Positions 16,371 to 25,302 of a stretch of DNA of 64,000 nucleotides are shown here, piece by piece. Within the stretch, counting starts at the first letter, position 1. Each line of letters opens with the position of its first letter. This stretch comes from Nitrospiraceae bacterium. GTDB lineage: Bacteria; Nitrospirota; Nitrospiria; Nitrospirales; Nitrospiraceae. The notes beneath the pieces are model-generated. The model was not told where the DNA came from and searched no databases. It saw nothing but the letters and a program-made list of their open reading frames with translations. The position numbers and the translations under genes are program-made. The DNA lies in NCBI GenBank assembly GCA_919902505.1, contig CAKKRE010000046.1:41059-105058 (forward strand), in the 5' to 3' direction.

Positions 16371-17514
16371 ATGTTAGATGATGTCCGAACCCGTGTGCGT
16401 ACCCTGGGCGAACAGTTGGCTCAACTACGGGGGCATCTTTGACCTGGCTCGGATGACCGCTGAACTCAACGACATCGAAGTCAAAACCTCCCAGCCTGAT
16501 TTCTGGAAAGATACGCAGGCGGCCGCCAAAGTGAACCGCCGCAAGGCCGCCCTCGATCGGGAACTGTCCCGCTGGCGGGAGACCGAACGCCGGCAGAACG
16601 ACATCGAGGCACTCCTCGAACTGGCGCTGGAATCCGGCGATGCCGGGCTGGAGCAGGAACTCCTGACCGAACTCGACCCATTCGAAAAAGCCGTGGCCCA
16701 ATTCCGCATCGAGCTACTGCTCTCAGGCGAATTGGACTCGAGCAACGCCATCTTCGCGATCCATCCCGGAGCCGGCGGAACCGAGTCGCAGGACTGGGCG
16801 CAGATGTTGCTCCGCATGTATGTGCGATGGGCCGAGCAAAAGGGATTTAAGGTCGAGACGTTGGATCTGCTCGCAGGAGACGAAGCCGGCATTAAAAGCG
16901 CGACGCTGTCCGTCAGCGGGCCCTATGCCTACGGCTATCTCAAAGCCGAAGCCGGCGTGCATCGCCTTGTGCGGATCTCCCCGTTCGACGCCAACAAACG
17001 ACGACATACGTCCTTCGCGTCGGTGTTTGTCTACCCCGAACTCGACGACGATGTGCAAGTGGTGATCGACGACAAAGACCTTCGGATCGATACGTTTCGA
17101 GCCGGCGGCGCCGGCGGTCAGAATGTAAACAAGGTCGAGACCGCCATCCGTATCACCCACATTCCGACCGGCATCGTGGTGCAATGTCAGAACGAACGCT
17201 CGCAACTGCAAAATCGCAACGGCGCCATGAAAATTTTGAAGGCGCGCCTCTTTGAAGTGGAGCAGCGGAAGAAGGAAGCCGAGTTCAATGCCATCGTCGG
17301 TGAAAAGAAAGACATCGCCTGGGGCAGCCAGATCCGGTCCTATGTCTTTCAGCCTTACCAGATGGTAAAAGACCATCGGACGGGATACGAAGTCGGCCAG
17401 GTCTCCGCCGTCATGGATGGTGAGCTAGATGGGTTCATCGAAGCCTATCTCCAACGAAAATTGACCGGTGGAAAAACCCCGGAGCCGGTCGCGATGAAGG
17501 ATGACGACCTGTAA
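16371..17514 (+). CDS. prfB: Peptide chain release factor 2, with programmed +1 frameshift
   Basis: Release factor 2 terminates translation at UGA and UAA. The coding sequence is joined: 16371-16439 encodes MLDDVRTRV and 14 more residues, then the ribosome slips +1 at CTT TGA C and continues at 16441 to 17514, giving 380 aa. The slip site is canonical, with a GGGGG Shine-Dalgarno-like stretch 3-4 bases before CTT. The rest shows the class I release factor motif GGAGGQ ([12 protein letters not shown]) for peptidyl-tRNA hydrolysis. AGAAAGGA lies upstream of the ATG. The first frame ends at the in-frame TGA 16440-16442, which is the autoregulatory signal. Confidence 0.95.
16429..16443 (+). promoter_or_regulatory. 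prfB autoregulatory +1 frameshift site
   Basis: GGGGGCATCTTTGAC: internal Shine-Dalgarno-like G-run, CTT slippery codon at 16437-16439, and in-frame stop TGA at 16440-16442 followed by C. When RF2 is scarce the ribosome pauses at UGA and shifts +1 to read GAC. The organisation is the same as in the well-studied E. coli gene. Confidence 0.93.
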
Positions 17515-17520
17515 AGAAAG

Positions 17521-17607
17521 GGAGCTGATAGCCTATGGCCTGTAGCAGATAGCAGGAAACGGAGCTTGCTCCGGACCATCAGCTATTCGCCACCAGCCAT
17601 ACGCTCC
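17521..17607. repeat. Imperfect palindromic repeat, copy 1
   Basis: The prfB-lysS gap contains an imperfect inverted repeat: the left arm starts GGAGCTGATAGCC and the right arm ends GCCATACGCTCC. A related hairpin lies at 29995-30072 between trpE and trpG, sharing GCTATTCGCCA and CATACGCTCC. This suggests a dispersed REP/MITE-like element. Its place between two housekeeping genes leaves open a role as processing site or weak terminator. Confidence 0.6.
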
Positions 17608-17615
17608 GTGTCATC

Positions 17616-19097
17616 ATGGATGAACTGAACGATCAACGCCAACAACGCATCAAGAAACTCGACCACCTGCGGCAACTCGGGGTGGCGCCTTATGGCACAC
17701 GCTTCGAGGTCAAGGACCGGGCCGGACAACTCACGCGCCTGCACGGTGAAAAAACCAAAGACGTGCTTGAGCAGGAGCAGATTGGTTGCACCATTGCCGG
17801 GCGAGTCGTCGGACTACGCCGGTTCGGGAAAGCCGCCTTCGCGGTGCTGCAGGACGGATCCGACCGCCTGCAGGTGTATCTGAAGAAAGACACATTGGGC
17901 GAGCAGGCTCACCAGATTTCCGAGGGACTGGATCTCGGCGACTGGATCGGCGTGACCGGCATTTTGTTTCGCACCAAGACCAACGAATTCACCGTCGAAG
18001 TGAAGGCCCTAACCTTTCTCAGCAAAGCGCTACGCCCGCTCCCGGAAAAGTGGCATGGGCTCACCGATGTCGAAACCCGGTACCGGCAGCGCTACGTCGA
18101 CCTGATCGCCAATCCGCAAGTGCATCAGATTTTCGCCCTGCGCAGCCGCATCATCTCCGGGATTCGCGCGTTTCTGATCGAACGCGGCTTTCTCGAAGTC
18201 GAAACGCCGATGATGCATCCGATTCCCGGCGGCGCCGCCGCGAAACCCTTCGTCACTCATCACAATGCCCTGGACGCTGAACTCTATCTCCGCATCGCGC
18301 CGGAACTCTACCTCAAGCGACTGATCGTCGGCGGCTTTCCGCGCGTGTTCGAGATCAACCGGAATTTCCGGAACGAAGGCATCTCGACGATTCACAATCC
18401 TGAATTCACCATGTTGGAGTTTTACGTCTCCTACGCCGACTACCACGACTTGATCGTGCTGACCGAAGAACTCTTCGGCCGGTTGGCCCAGGACATTCTC
18501 GGCACCGCCACCATCGACTATCAAGGCACACAGATCAATCTGGGATCGCCGTGGCGCCGATGGTCGTATCACCAGTCTATCCTAGAAGTGAATAACCTTC
18601 CGCCGTCGGTCCTGACGAATCGCGATGAGGCCCTTGCGGCGGCCCAACGCCTCGGTGTCGAAGTCTCTCCCAAAGAATCACTTGTGAATATCCTCAACGA
18701 GATCTTCGAAGAAACCGTCGAGCCGCAGCTTCAGCAGCCGACCTTCATCACCGATTACCCGATCGAGATTTCTCCGCTTGCGCGTAGGAAGGACTCTGAT
18801 CCATCCCTCACCGACCGGTTCGAGCTGTACATTGCGGGACGTGAAATCGCCAACGCCTTCTCCGAGTTGAACGATCCGCTCGATCAGCGCGAGCGCTTCG
18901 AAGCTCAGGCGGCGAAACATGCAGCCGGAGACGAGGAAGCCCACCGCGTCGATGAAGACTTCCTGCGCGCCCTCGAATACGGCATGCCGCCGACTGCAGG
19001 CGAAGGGATCGGCATCGATCGGTTGGTCATGCTTTTCACGAATCAGTCCTCGATCCGGGATGTGGTCCTCTTCCCGCAGCTGAGGCCTGAAAAGTAG
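17616..19097 (+). CDS. lysS: Lysyl-tRNA synthetase, class II
   Basis: A 493-aa class II lysyl-tRNA synthetase charging tRNA-Lys. The N-terminal ~140 residues form the OB-fold anticodon-binding domain. The catalytic core shows motif 1 (FLEVETPMMHPIPGG), motif 2 (FEINRNFRNEGIST followed by HNPEFTMLEFY) and motif 3 (GEGIGIDRLVMLF). Length is standard. The stop is 2 bases before lolE, so it is transcribed with the Lol genes, an arrangement common in several bacterial phyla. Confidence 0.96.
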   Translation: MDELNDQRQQRIKKLDHLRQLGVAPYGTRFEVKDRAGQLTRLHGEKTKDVLEQEQIGCTIAGRVVGLRRFGKAAFAVLQDGSDRLQVYLKKDTLGEQAHQISEGLDLGDWIGVTGILFRTKTNEFTVEVKALTFLSKALRPLPEKWHGLTDVETRYRQRYVDLIANPQVHQIFALRSRIISGIRAFLIERGFLEVETPMMHPIPGGAAAKPFVTHHNALDAELYLRIAPELYLKRLIVGGFPRVFEINRNFRNEGISTIHNPEFTMLEFYVSYADYHDLIVLTEELFGRLAQDILGTATIDYQGTQINLGSPWRRWSYHQSILEVNNLPPSVLTNRDEALAAAQRLGVEVSPKESLVNILNEIFEETVEPQLQQPTFITDYPIEISPLARRKDSDPSLTDRFELYIAGREIANAFSELNDPLDQRERFEAQAAKHAAGDEEAHRVDEDFLRALEYGMPPTAGEGIGIDRLVMLFTNQSSIRDVVLFPQLRPEK

Positions 19098-19099
19098 AC

Positions 19100-20377
19100 A
19101 TGGCGCTGCCCTACGAAATCTTCATCGGATTGCGTTACCTGCGCGCGAAGCGACGCAACCGCACTATCTCCTTCAACACCATCGTCTCGATTGCCGGGAT
19201 TACGCTCGGCGTCGCCGCCTTGATCGGCACGGTCGGGATCATGACCGGGTTCAAGGAGGATGTGCAGGCCAAGATTCTCGGCACCACCGCGCACATCCTG
19301 GTGAACGACCGCATGAAGGAATCGATGATCGACTATGAAGACCAGGCGAAGAAAGTCGCGGACGTTCCTGACGTCGTCGCAGCCACCCCGTTCATCTTCC
19401 GCCAGGTCCTCCTCACCTCTCCCTCCGGTGTCCAGGGCATTATTCTTCGCGGGATCGATCCCGCGCGAGAAGGCACCGTCACCGAGCTGGTGCACAACCT
19501 CGTCAACGGCAACCTTGACGACCTCTCGCATCCGAATAAAGTGACCATTCCCGAAAAAGAACGCGAGCCGAACGGTCCCGACACAGCCATGCGGCCCGGA
19601 ATCATTCTGGGGAAAGAACTCTCGATGCGGCTCGGCGCCTTCCCCGGCGACACCCTGAATGTGGTCTCGCCCGTCGGCCCGGTCACGGGCGCCAGCATGA
19701 CGCCGAAAATCCGGCAATTCGTCGTCGTCGGTATCTTTCAATCCGGCATGTACGAATACGACTCCTCCCTCGCCTACATCGAACTGGGAGAGGCCCAGAA
19801 GTTTTTCAACATGGGCGCCAGCGTGACGGGTATCGAAGTCAAAGTGACCGATGTGTTCCGCGCGGCGGACATTGCCCGCGCGATCGAGCACCATCTCGGA
19901 TTCGCCTTCTGGGCCAGGGACTGGATGCAGATGAACCGCAATCTGTTTTCGGCGCTCAAACTGGAAAAGACGATGATGTTCCTCCTGCTGGTCTTGATCA
20001 CCATCGTAGCTTCCTTCAATATCGTCAGTACCCTCACCATGATCGTGACGGAAAAACAGCGCGAGATCGCCATCCTCAAAGCAATGGGCGCGACGCGTAA
20101 GGGCATCATGCGTATTTTCATGCTCAATGGGTTGATCATCGGCTGTTCCGGTGCGGCGATCGGCGTCCCCCTGGGGTATACGTTTCTGTGGCTGATCCAG
20201 ACCTTTTGGACCTTCGACCCGACCGTCTATTACATCTCCCGCATTCCGGTCCATGTGCTCGGTTCGGATGTGTTGCTGGTTGCCGGTTCGGCGATCCTGA
20301 TCAGCTTCGTCGCCACGCTCTATCCGTCGCTCCAAGCGGCCAAACTCGATCCGGCCGCCGCCTTACGGTATGAGTAA
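19100..20377 (+). CDS. lolE: Lipoprotein-releasing ABC transporter permease (LolC/E type)
   Basis: A 425-aa inner-membrane subunit of the Lol system that extracts lipoproteins from the inner membrane for delivery to the outer membrane. The N-terminus 'YEIFIGLRYLRAKRRNRTISFNTIVSIAGITLGVAALI' is typical; a large periplasmic domain occupies about residues 50-270, followed by three helices of the FtsX/MacB-type C-terminal domain (MMFLLLVLITIVASFNIV, then a coupling region EKQREIAILKAMGAT). A single LolC/E-type gene here suggests a homodimeric permease (LolF-like). It sits between lysS and lolD. Confidence 0.93.
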   Translation: MALPYEIFIGLRYLRAKRRNRTISFNTIVSIAGITLGVAALIGTVGIMTGFKEDVQAKILGTTAHILVNDRMKESMIDYEDQAKKVADVPDVVAATPFIFRQVLLTSPSGVQGIILRGIDPAREGTVTELVHNLVNGNLDDLSHPNKVTIPEKEREPNGPDTAMRPGIILGKELSMRLGAFPGDTLNVVSPVGPVTGASMTPKIRQFVVVGIFQSGMYEYDSSLAYIELGEAQKFFNMGASVTGIEVKVTDVFRAADIARAIEHHLGFAFWARDWMQMNRNLFSALKLEKTMMFLLLVLITIVASFNIVSTLTMIVTEKQREIAILKAMGATRKGIMRIFMLNGLIIGCSGAAIGVPLGYTFLWLIQTFWTFDPTVYYISRIPVHVLGSDVLLVAGSAILISFVATLYPSLQAAKLDPAAALRYE

Positions 20378-20448
20378 CATCTATGGAGCGCCAAGCACCG
20401 TACGAGCAGTGAAATCAATGACTGAACATGACACATTGCAGTTGATAC

Positions 20449-21117
20449 ATGATTGACGTCGTCGATCTCTACAAATCGTTTCCGATGGGCGGGCGGGAAC
20501 TCGTCGTGTTGAATAACATCAACCTGCACATCAAACGCGGCGAATTGATCGCCATCATGGGCGCCTCCGGAGCCGGCAAAAGCACCCTGCTGCAAATCCT
20601 CGGGACCCTGGATCGCCCGACCAAAGGCACGGTGTCGTTCGACGGCCAGAATCTTTTTGCGCTTACCGAACAAGAGCAGGCGGAGTTCCGTAATAAACGT
20701 GTCGGGTTCGTGTTTCAATTCCACCACCTGCTGCCGGAATTTTCAGCCCTGGAAAACGCCTGCCTCCCGGCGATGATTCAAAAACGCGATATGGCCGATG
20801 TCGTCGGCGAAGCGACCAAACTCCTTGGCGAGGTCGGTCTGGCTGATCGACTCCACCACAAGCCGGGCGAACTCTCAGGCGGCGAGCAACAGCGAGTCTC
20901 CGTCGCGCGCGCCTTGATGCAGCAGCCCGATCTGGTGCTGGCCGATGAACCGACAGGCAACCTCGACTCCCATACCGGGGACGCCCTCTTCACCTTGCTC
21001 CGTCAATTGAACCGCTCACGGGGAACTACGTTCGTCATTGTCACCCACAACGACAAACTCTCATCCCAAGCTGATCGTATCGTCTCCATGCAGGACGGGG
21101 CGATCGTGTCCTCATAA
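20449..21117 (+). CDS. lolD: Lipoprotein-releasing system ATPase
   Basis: A 222-aa ABC ATPase of the LolCDE/MacB class. Walker [11 protein letters not shown]-loop [17 protein letters not shown], signature LSGGEQQR, Walker [13 protein letters not shown] and H-loop IVTHND are all intact. The '[14 protein letters not shown]' Q-loop is characteristic of LolD. It lies 71 bases after the permease gene on the same strand. Confidence 0.95.
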   Translation: MIDVVDLYKSFPMGGRELVVLNNINLHIKRGELIAIMGASGAGKSTLLQILGTLDRPTKGTVSFDGQNLFALTEQEQAEFRNKRVGFVFQFHHLLPEFSALENACLPAMIQKRDMADVVGEATKLLGEVGLADRLHHKPGELSGGEQQRVSVARALMQQPDLVLADEPTGNLDSHTGDALFTLLRQLNRSRGTTFVIVTHNDKLSSQADRIVSMQDGAIVSS

Positions 21118-21259
21118 CGCGATACCATCAGCCGATGGCCATCGCCCGCTCACGCGACACGGCTGAGTCGTCCGGCCTTGATTGGGATTTCTTGACGGCG
21201 GCAGCCTCTTTTCGTAGACTGACTCATCCCGGCACCGAAGTGGGAGTTCGACCTATTTT

Positions 21260-22405
21260 ATGAAAACATCGTTCGCACCGTACGTCCGGCTCACGATCCT
21301 ATGTATGGCCATCCTCCTGCCTCTTCAGGCGGCAGCGGTGGAATTCGTGTTTGTCGGATCGCGCCAAATGGGCATGGGCGGAGCCGGAGTGGCCACGACG
21401 TCCGACTCCCTCGCCACCTATTGGAATCCTGCCGGCATGGCGATGAGCAAGAAATTCGATATCCGTTTTCAGGGCAGCGGCCAGGTCGTCGATCGTGGCG
21501 ACGTGTTCGATTCGCTGAAAGACATCAACAACCTGAATTTGAACGATACGTCGGCCGGCAACATCGCCCGCCTCCAGCAACAGATCGATCGCATCAACCG
21601 TCCCGGCACCAACCTCACTGCAGCTGCCTCCGGAGGCTTCTACGTCAAAGGCAACTTCGGCGAACATGCCCTGGGGTTCAACGTCTCCGACGTCGCCACC
21701 GCCGGCGGCTTCCTGCGCGGCCCGGTCGGATTTACGAATAACGGCACCAATCTCAGCGTGAACGGGCAGTTCGCCATGAACGGGCTGGAAGTCCGCCAAG
21801 CCGCCCTCTCCTACGCCTACGCCTTCATGGACCGGATGTTTTCGATCGGCGTCACCGGTAAGGTGATCCAGGGCGCGGCCTATACGGGATCCACCAATAT
21901 CCGAGGCGCCAGCGACGACGTCAGAGTATTCGAAGACATCGGGCGCGCGAAGATCTCGACCGCGATCGGGATCGACGTGGGAGCGATGTTCCGGCCTTCG
22001 TCCTGGTTGCGGATGGGGATCGTGGCGAAGGACATCAACGCCCCGACCTTCGATGCGCCGAACGGAGACAAATTCAAATTGCTCCCGCAGGTCCGCACCG
22101 GCGTGGCCGTCAACCCCTACAACTCCCTGACGCTGTCTGCCGATGTGGATATTACGAAGAACAATACGCTCACCCCGGGCGTGTATAGTCAGGTCCTGAG
22201 CCTGGGCGCGGAGCAGACCATTCTGTCGGAACTCCTGTCTTTCAGGGTCGGAGCATTTAAGAATATGCAGGATGCCAAGACACCGTTTATTCCGACCGCA
22301 GGCTTCGGACTTCGCATCCTTGACTTGCGCATCGACATTGCCGGCGGGTATGATTTCAGAGACCAGGCTGCCCTGGCATCCGGGTCCGTAGCCTTGACCT
22401 TCTAA
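21260..22405 (+). CDS. TraF-like (FadL/PorV-type) outer-membrane beta-barrel protein
   Basis: A 381-aa exported protein: signal peptide to about residue 26 (LQAAAVEF), then the motif 'GSRQMGMGGAGVATTSDSLATYWNPAGMA', the hallmark of FadL/PorV-like and TraF_2 family barrels (GxxGxGxGGxxxA....A.y.NPAGl). The remainder alternates amphipathic strands and ends in Phe (GSVALTF), the usual outer-membrane barrel signature. It probably sits in the outer membrane; substrate unknown. The next gene, encoding a lipoprotein, follows after 46 bases and may be its partner. Confidence 0.82.
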   Translation: MKTSFAPYVRLTILCMAILLPLQAAAVEFVFVGSRQMGMGGAGVATTSDSLATYWNPAGMAMSKKFDIRFQGSGQVVDRGDVFDSLKDINNLNLNDTSAGNIARLQQQIDRINRPGTNLTAAASGGFYVKGNFGEHALGFNVSDVATAGGFLRGPVGFTNNGTNLSVNGQFAMNGLEVRQAALSYAYAFMDRMFSIGVTGKVIQGAAYTGSTNIRGASDDVRVFEDIGRAKISTAIGIDVGAMFRPSSWLRMGIVAKDINAPTFDAPNGDKFKLLPQVRTGVAVNPYNSLTLSADVDITKNNTLTPGVYSQVLSLGAEQTILSELLSFRVGAFKNMQDAKTPFIPTAGFGLRILDLRIDIAGGYDFRDQAALASGSVALTF

Positions 22406-22451
22406 GGTTACGTTCGCACTGAATCAATCTGCTACACTTACTCTATCAACC

Positions 22452-23057
22452 ATGACACGACACACAGTACGCACCATCAGCGTTGTTTTCTGCCTCGTGA
22501 TGACCGGCCTCCTGACCGGCTGCGGAGGCTTGCAAGAGATGTGGGAAGGGCCGGCCGCGCGCGGGTTCTATCCCAAGACCATGGCCATTCTCCCGATTTC
22601 CGGCACCTACGATAGCGCCCGTGAAGACGTCGAAGAAGTGGTGGCGAAAGTGTTGATCAAGAGCCGCCGCGTCGAGAAGGTCGTCCCCCCCGATCAGGTC
22701 ACCGATACCTTCCAGACCACGAAAGATGCGTTCGATGCGCTGGTGACCTACTTCTCACGGATGGAAACGACAGGCCAATCGGATAAGAATTCCGCGATCA
22801 AGATCGGACACGCGCTGGGTGCCGACTCTCTGCTGGTGGTGAAGGTGAATGCATGGGAATATACGAGAGAGGAAGGCGATAACATCGCCCGCGTCGGCCT
22901 GAGCATGCGGCTGATCGATGCCGTGAACGGCGCCATTGTCTGGAAGGCGCGTCACCAGGTGCAGGAAAGTTACCTCTTCATCCGTCCGGACATGCGGGAT
23001 CTTGCCACGAAGCTGGCAATGGACATGATCAAGTACATGCCGCCGGAAAAACGGTAG
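22452..23057 (+). CDS. GNA1162-like (DUF799-type) lipoprotein
   Basis: A 201-aa lipoprotein with lipobox LTGC after MTGL. The mature protein begins 'YPKTMAILPISGTYDSAREDVEEVVAKVL' and continues 'A..LGADSLLVVKVNAW', a pattern seen in GNA1162/DUF799 and TolB-N/CsgG-like lipoproteins (I.vLPf ... lGad.vl.g.v). It lies directly after the barrel gene and converges on the GAF gene with only 2 bases between stops. Family call is by pattern. Confidence 0.72.
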   Translation: MTRHTVRTISVVFCLVMTGLLTGCGGLQEMWEGPAARGFYPKTMAILPISGTYDSAREDVEEVVAKVLIKSRRVEKVVPPDQVTDTFQTTKDAFDALVTYFSRMETTGQSDKNSAIKIGHALGADSLLVVKVNAWEYTREEGDNIARVGLSMRLIDAVNGAIVWKARHQVQESYLFIRPDMRDLATKLAMDMIKYMPPEKR

Positions 23058-23059
23058 CC

Positions 23060-24133
23060 TTAGCCGACCCGTTTCGGCCCGCCCTCCCCGACGGTTCCTC
23101 TGCGCAAATTGTCGATCGCCAACCCGAACTGATTCGAGAGACTCGCCAGTTCCAGCACATCCCAGTTGCTGAACGGCTTGCCGCTTCGCCGATTGACCAC
23201 TTCCAGCACGCCCACAGCCTGCGTTCCCATGCGGACAGGCACAGAGACGAGGGACGCCACCGGCAAGGCGGCCTGCCATCCCTGACCGGCAACCAATCGG
23301 GTATCCTGCTCTCCTCGCGTGATCAACACGGCCTGACCGGTGCGATGCACGCCGGTCGCGATGGGCGAGTGAAGGGCCGAGAGACCTGTTGCGCGCTCGC
23401 CGGCGACCGTGCAGAGTTTCAGTGCTCCATCACCGGCACTGAGGAACAACGCCCCGGCCTCCGCTTCCACCAGGCGAACCGCGGCATCCAGCGCCCGGCG
23501 TAACTTCTCCTCTTCGGCCAGCGACGAATTCAAAAGATCGCTCACCTGCTCCATATGCTGAATCCGAAGGATTTTCGCCGCGTACTTGACGGTCAATCGC
23601 GCATGGTCCAGCAGGACCGCCAACCAGGGTTCGACCGCAGCCAGCACCGCCAGCAGCTTCCGCGGGGGCAACCGCTTGGACTTCCCGATCTGGAACATGA
23701 CGACGCCGTCCATCCGACCGATCCGGTGCAACCGTACGCCATACAAGTCGCCACTGCTCACCTGCGAATTCTGCTCCGCCCTGGCCAGGCCCTCCCGCCA
23801 TTTCTCGGCCACCGATGCATCGCTGCTCCCGGCCTCCGCCAGGCAGGTCATCTCGCGGGTCTGCTCATCACGAACGTACACGGCGATCGCCTGAACCTTG
23901 GTCAGTTGCAGGAACGATTGGACAAACGCCGCCGAGACGCTGATGGGTGAACGGCCCTCCCCTTCGGAACCGGACAGGGTATCGAACAATCCCTGTTGCA
24001 GGGTGCGGATGATGCGCTCTTCACCCATTGCCGCAGGCACACGAGCCGTAGCTTTGCGGCGTGGAGCGACCGATGCGGTTTTCGATGTCGTCTTGCGGTT
24101 GGTTCGGCTGACCTTGCGACGAGCTACGGCCAT
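23060..24133 (-). CDS. GAF-domain protein with basic N-terminus
   Basis: A 357-aa protein. Residues 1-35 are Lys/Arg/Thr/Ala-rich, resembling a DNA-binding or disordered tail. A first, degenerate GAF-like region (about 60-175, 'VQAIAVYVRDEQTREMTCLAEAGS') is followed by a helix and a clear GAF domain at about 195-345 ('LRRALDAAVRLVEAEAGALFLS', 'LVSVPVRMGTQAVGVLEVVNRR', 'LASLSNQFGLAIDNL'). No kinase, cyclase or HTH output is present. It is probably a sensory or scaffold protein. It starts 202 bases downstream of trpA. Confidence 0.85.
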   Translation of the reverse strand: MAVARRKVSRTNRKTTSKTASVAPRRKATARVPAAMGEERIIRTLQQGLFDTLSGSEGEGRSPISVSAAFVQSFLQLTKVQAIAVYVRDEQTREMTCLAEAGSSDASVAEKWREGLARAEQNSQVSSGDLYGVRLHRIGRMDGVVMFQIGKSKRLPPRKLLAVLAAVEPWLAVLLDHARLTVKYAAKILRIQHMEQVSDLLNSSLAEEEKLRRALDAAVRLVEAEAGALFLSAGDGALKLCTVAGERATGLSALHSPIATGVHRTGQAVLITRGEQDTRLVAGQGWQAALPVASLVSVPVRMGTQAVGVLEVVNRRSGKPFSNWDVLELASLSNQFGLAIDNLRRGTVGEGGPKRVG

Positions 24134-24335
24134 GGCGTCTCCTCATATGAAGCGTCAAGCGTTGCGCGGCAGGGAATGTCTCCGCTGCCACGAATTCCTT
24201 GGATCAGGACAATACGCAAACAGGAGCCGCCGTCCTGGTCTGACTGACCCGACGAACAGGGCTCCATAGGAATAATGTATGAAGATGTCGGCTGAAACGT
24301 TGAACAGAATACTGAGGGGGCAAAAGAGCTGCCGG

Positions 24336-25136
24336 CTAGGCCGGCTGCATCGCCTCCTTGAGGGATCGCACGAACGCACCCACTTCCTGAACGAGTCGGC
24401 CATCCTGCCCATGCTCTCCAACACGACGCACAATTGCGCTGCCCACGATCACACCATCGGCGACCTGAGCAACCCGCGCGGCATCCTCCGGAGTCGCCAC
24501 GCCGAATCCCACAGCCACCGGGGTCTTGGTGTGCTTTCTGATCTTGGCGACGTTCTCGCGCACGCTCGCCACATCCTGGAGTTTAGCCCCAGTAATGCCC
24601 GTGATGGAAACATAATAGACAAATCCGCCGGACTCCTTCGCCACATAGGCCCGCCGCGACGCAGTGCTGGTCGGAGCCAACAGAAAGATCAGATGGAGTC
24701 CGGCCTCATCAGCCGGACCACGCAGCGGCCCCGCCTCATCCGGCGGCATATCCGGCACGATCAATCCATCCACACCCGCATCCGCAGCGATCCGGCAGAA
24801 TTCCGCCTCACCGAACGCGTGAATGTTGTTGTAATAAGCCATCAATACGATAGGGATCTGGGTCGAGGTCCGAAGATGCCGCACCGATTCCAGAATCCTT
24901 CGAAGCGACGTCCCGCTTTGGAGACCACGCTCGGCTGCTTTCTGAATCACCGGTCCATCGGCGATGGGATCGGAAAAGGGCACCCCCAATTCGATGACGT
25001 CGGCGCCCGCCCGCTCCAATTCGAGCACCAACTGCTCTGTCTCCTGCAACGACGGGTCCCCCGCCATGATGTAGGTGATCAGCGCCTTCTCCCCCTTCGC
25101 CTTCAACTGACTCAATGTGCGATCCAAACGATTCAT
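24336..25136 (-). CDS. trpA: Tryptophan synthase alpha chain
   Basis: A 266-aa TIM-barrel subunit that cleaves indole-3-glycerol phosphate to indole and glyceraldehyde 3-phosphate. The catalytic Glu and Asp are in VIELGVPFSDPIADGPVIQ; the phosphate-binding region VAVGFGVATPE is present. It is the last gene of the trp operon and is separated from trpB by a 166-base interval holding a large palindrome, whereas trpA usually overlaps or abuts trpB. Confidence 0.96.
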   Translation of the reverse strand: MNRLDRTLSQLKAKGEKALITYIMAGDPSLQETEQLVLELERAGADVIELGVPFSDPIADGPVIQKAAERGLQSGTSLRRILESVRHLRTSTQIPIVLMAYYNNIHAFGEAEFCRIAADAGVDGLIVPDMPPDEAGPLRGPADEAGLHLIFLLAPTSTASRRAYVAKESGGFVYYVSITGITGAKLQDVASVRENVAKIRKHTKTPVAVGFGVATPEDAARVAQVADGVIVGSAIVRRVGEHGQDGRLVQEVGAFVRSLKEAMQPA

Positions 25137-25179
25137 ATGGATATACCTATGCCTCTCGCTCGCCCTTCAACACCAATTG

Positions 25180-25302
25180 CAGGAGGTTCAAAACGGTCAT
25201 CCAGCGAGGCCGCAACAAGCGCGGAGGTGAGGCGTACTCCTGCAGTACGTCGAACCTCTGCGCGCCGCGAGAACAACGCTGGAGGCCGTTTTCAACCTCC
25301 TG
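25180..25302. repeat. 123-bp imperfect palindrome between trpB and trpA
   Basis: The whole interval reads as one large inverted repeat: left end CAGGAGGTTCAAAACGG, right end CCGTTTTCAACCTCCTG, with further pairing (CCAGCG / CGCTGG) and a centre GTACTCCTGCAGTAC at 25234-25248. One end abuts the trpB stop codon (25303-25305). The architecture is that of a mobile, transposase-less palindromic unit (REP/MITE-like). I recall similar elements in Nitrospira genomes, but that is memory, not a search result. In RNA it would form a very long hairpin. Confidence 0.88.

Noticed and set aside
19043..20335. 430-aa minus-strand frame opposite lolE
   Set aside because: Antisense shadow of the permease gene, Asp/His/Arg-rich with no hydrophobic segments or motif.
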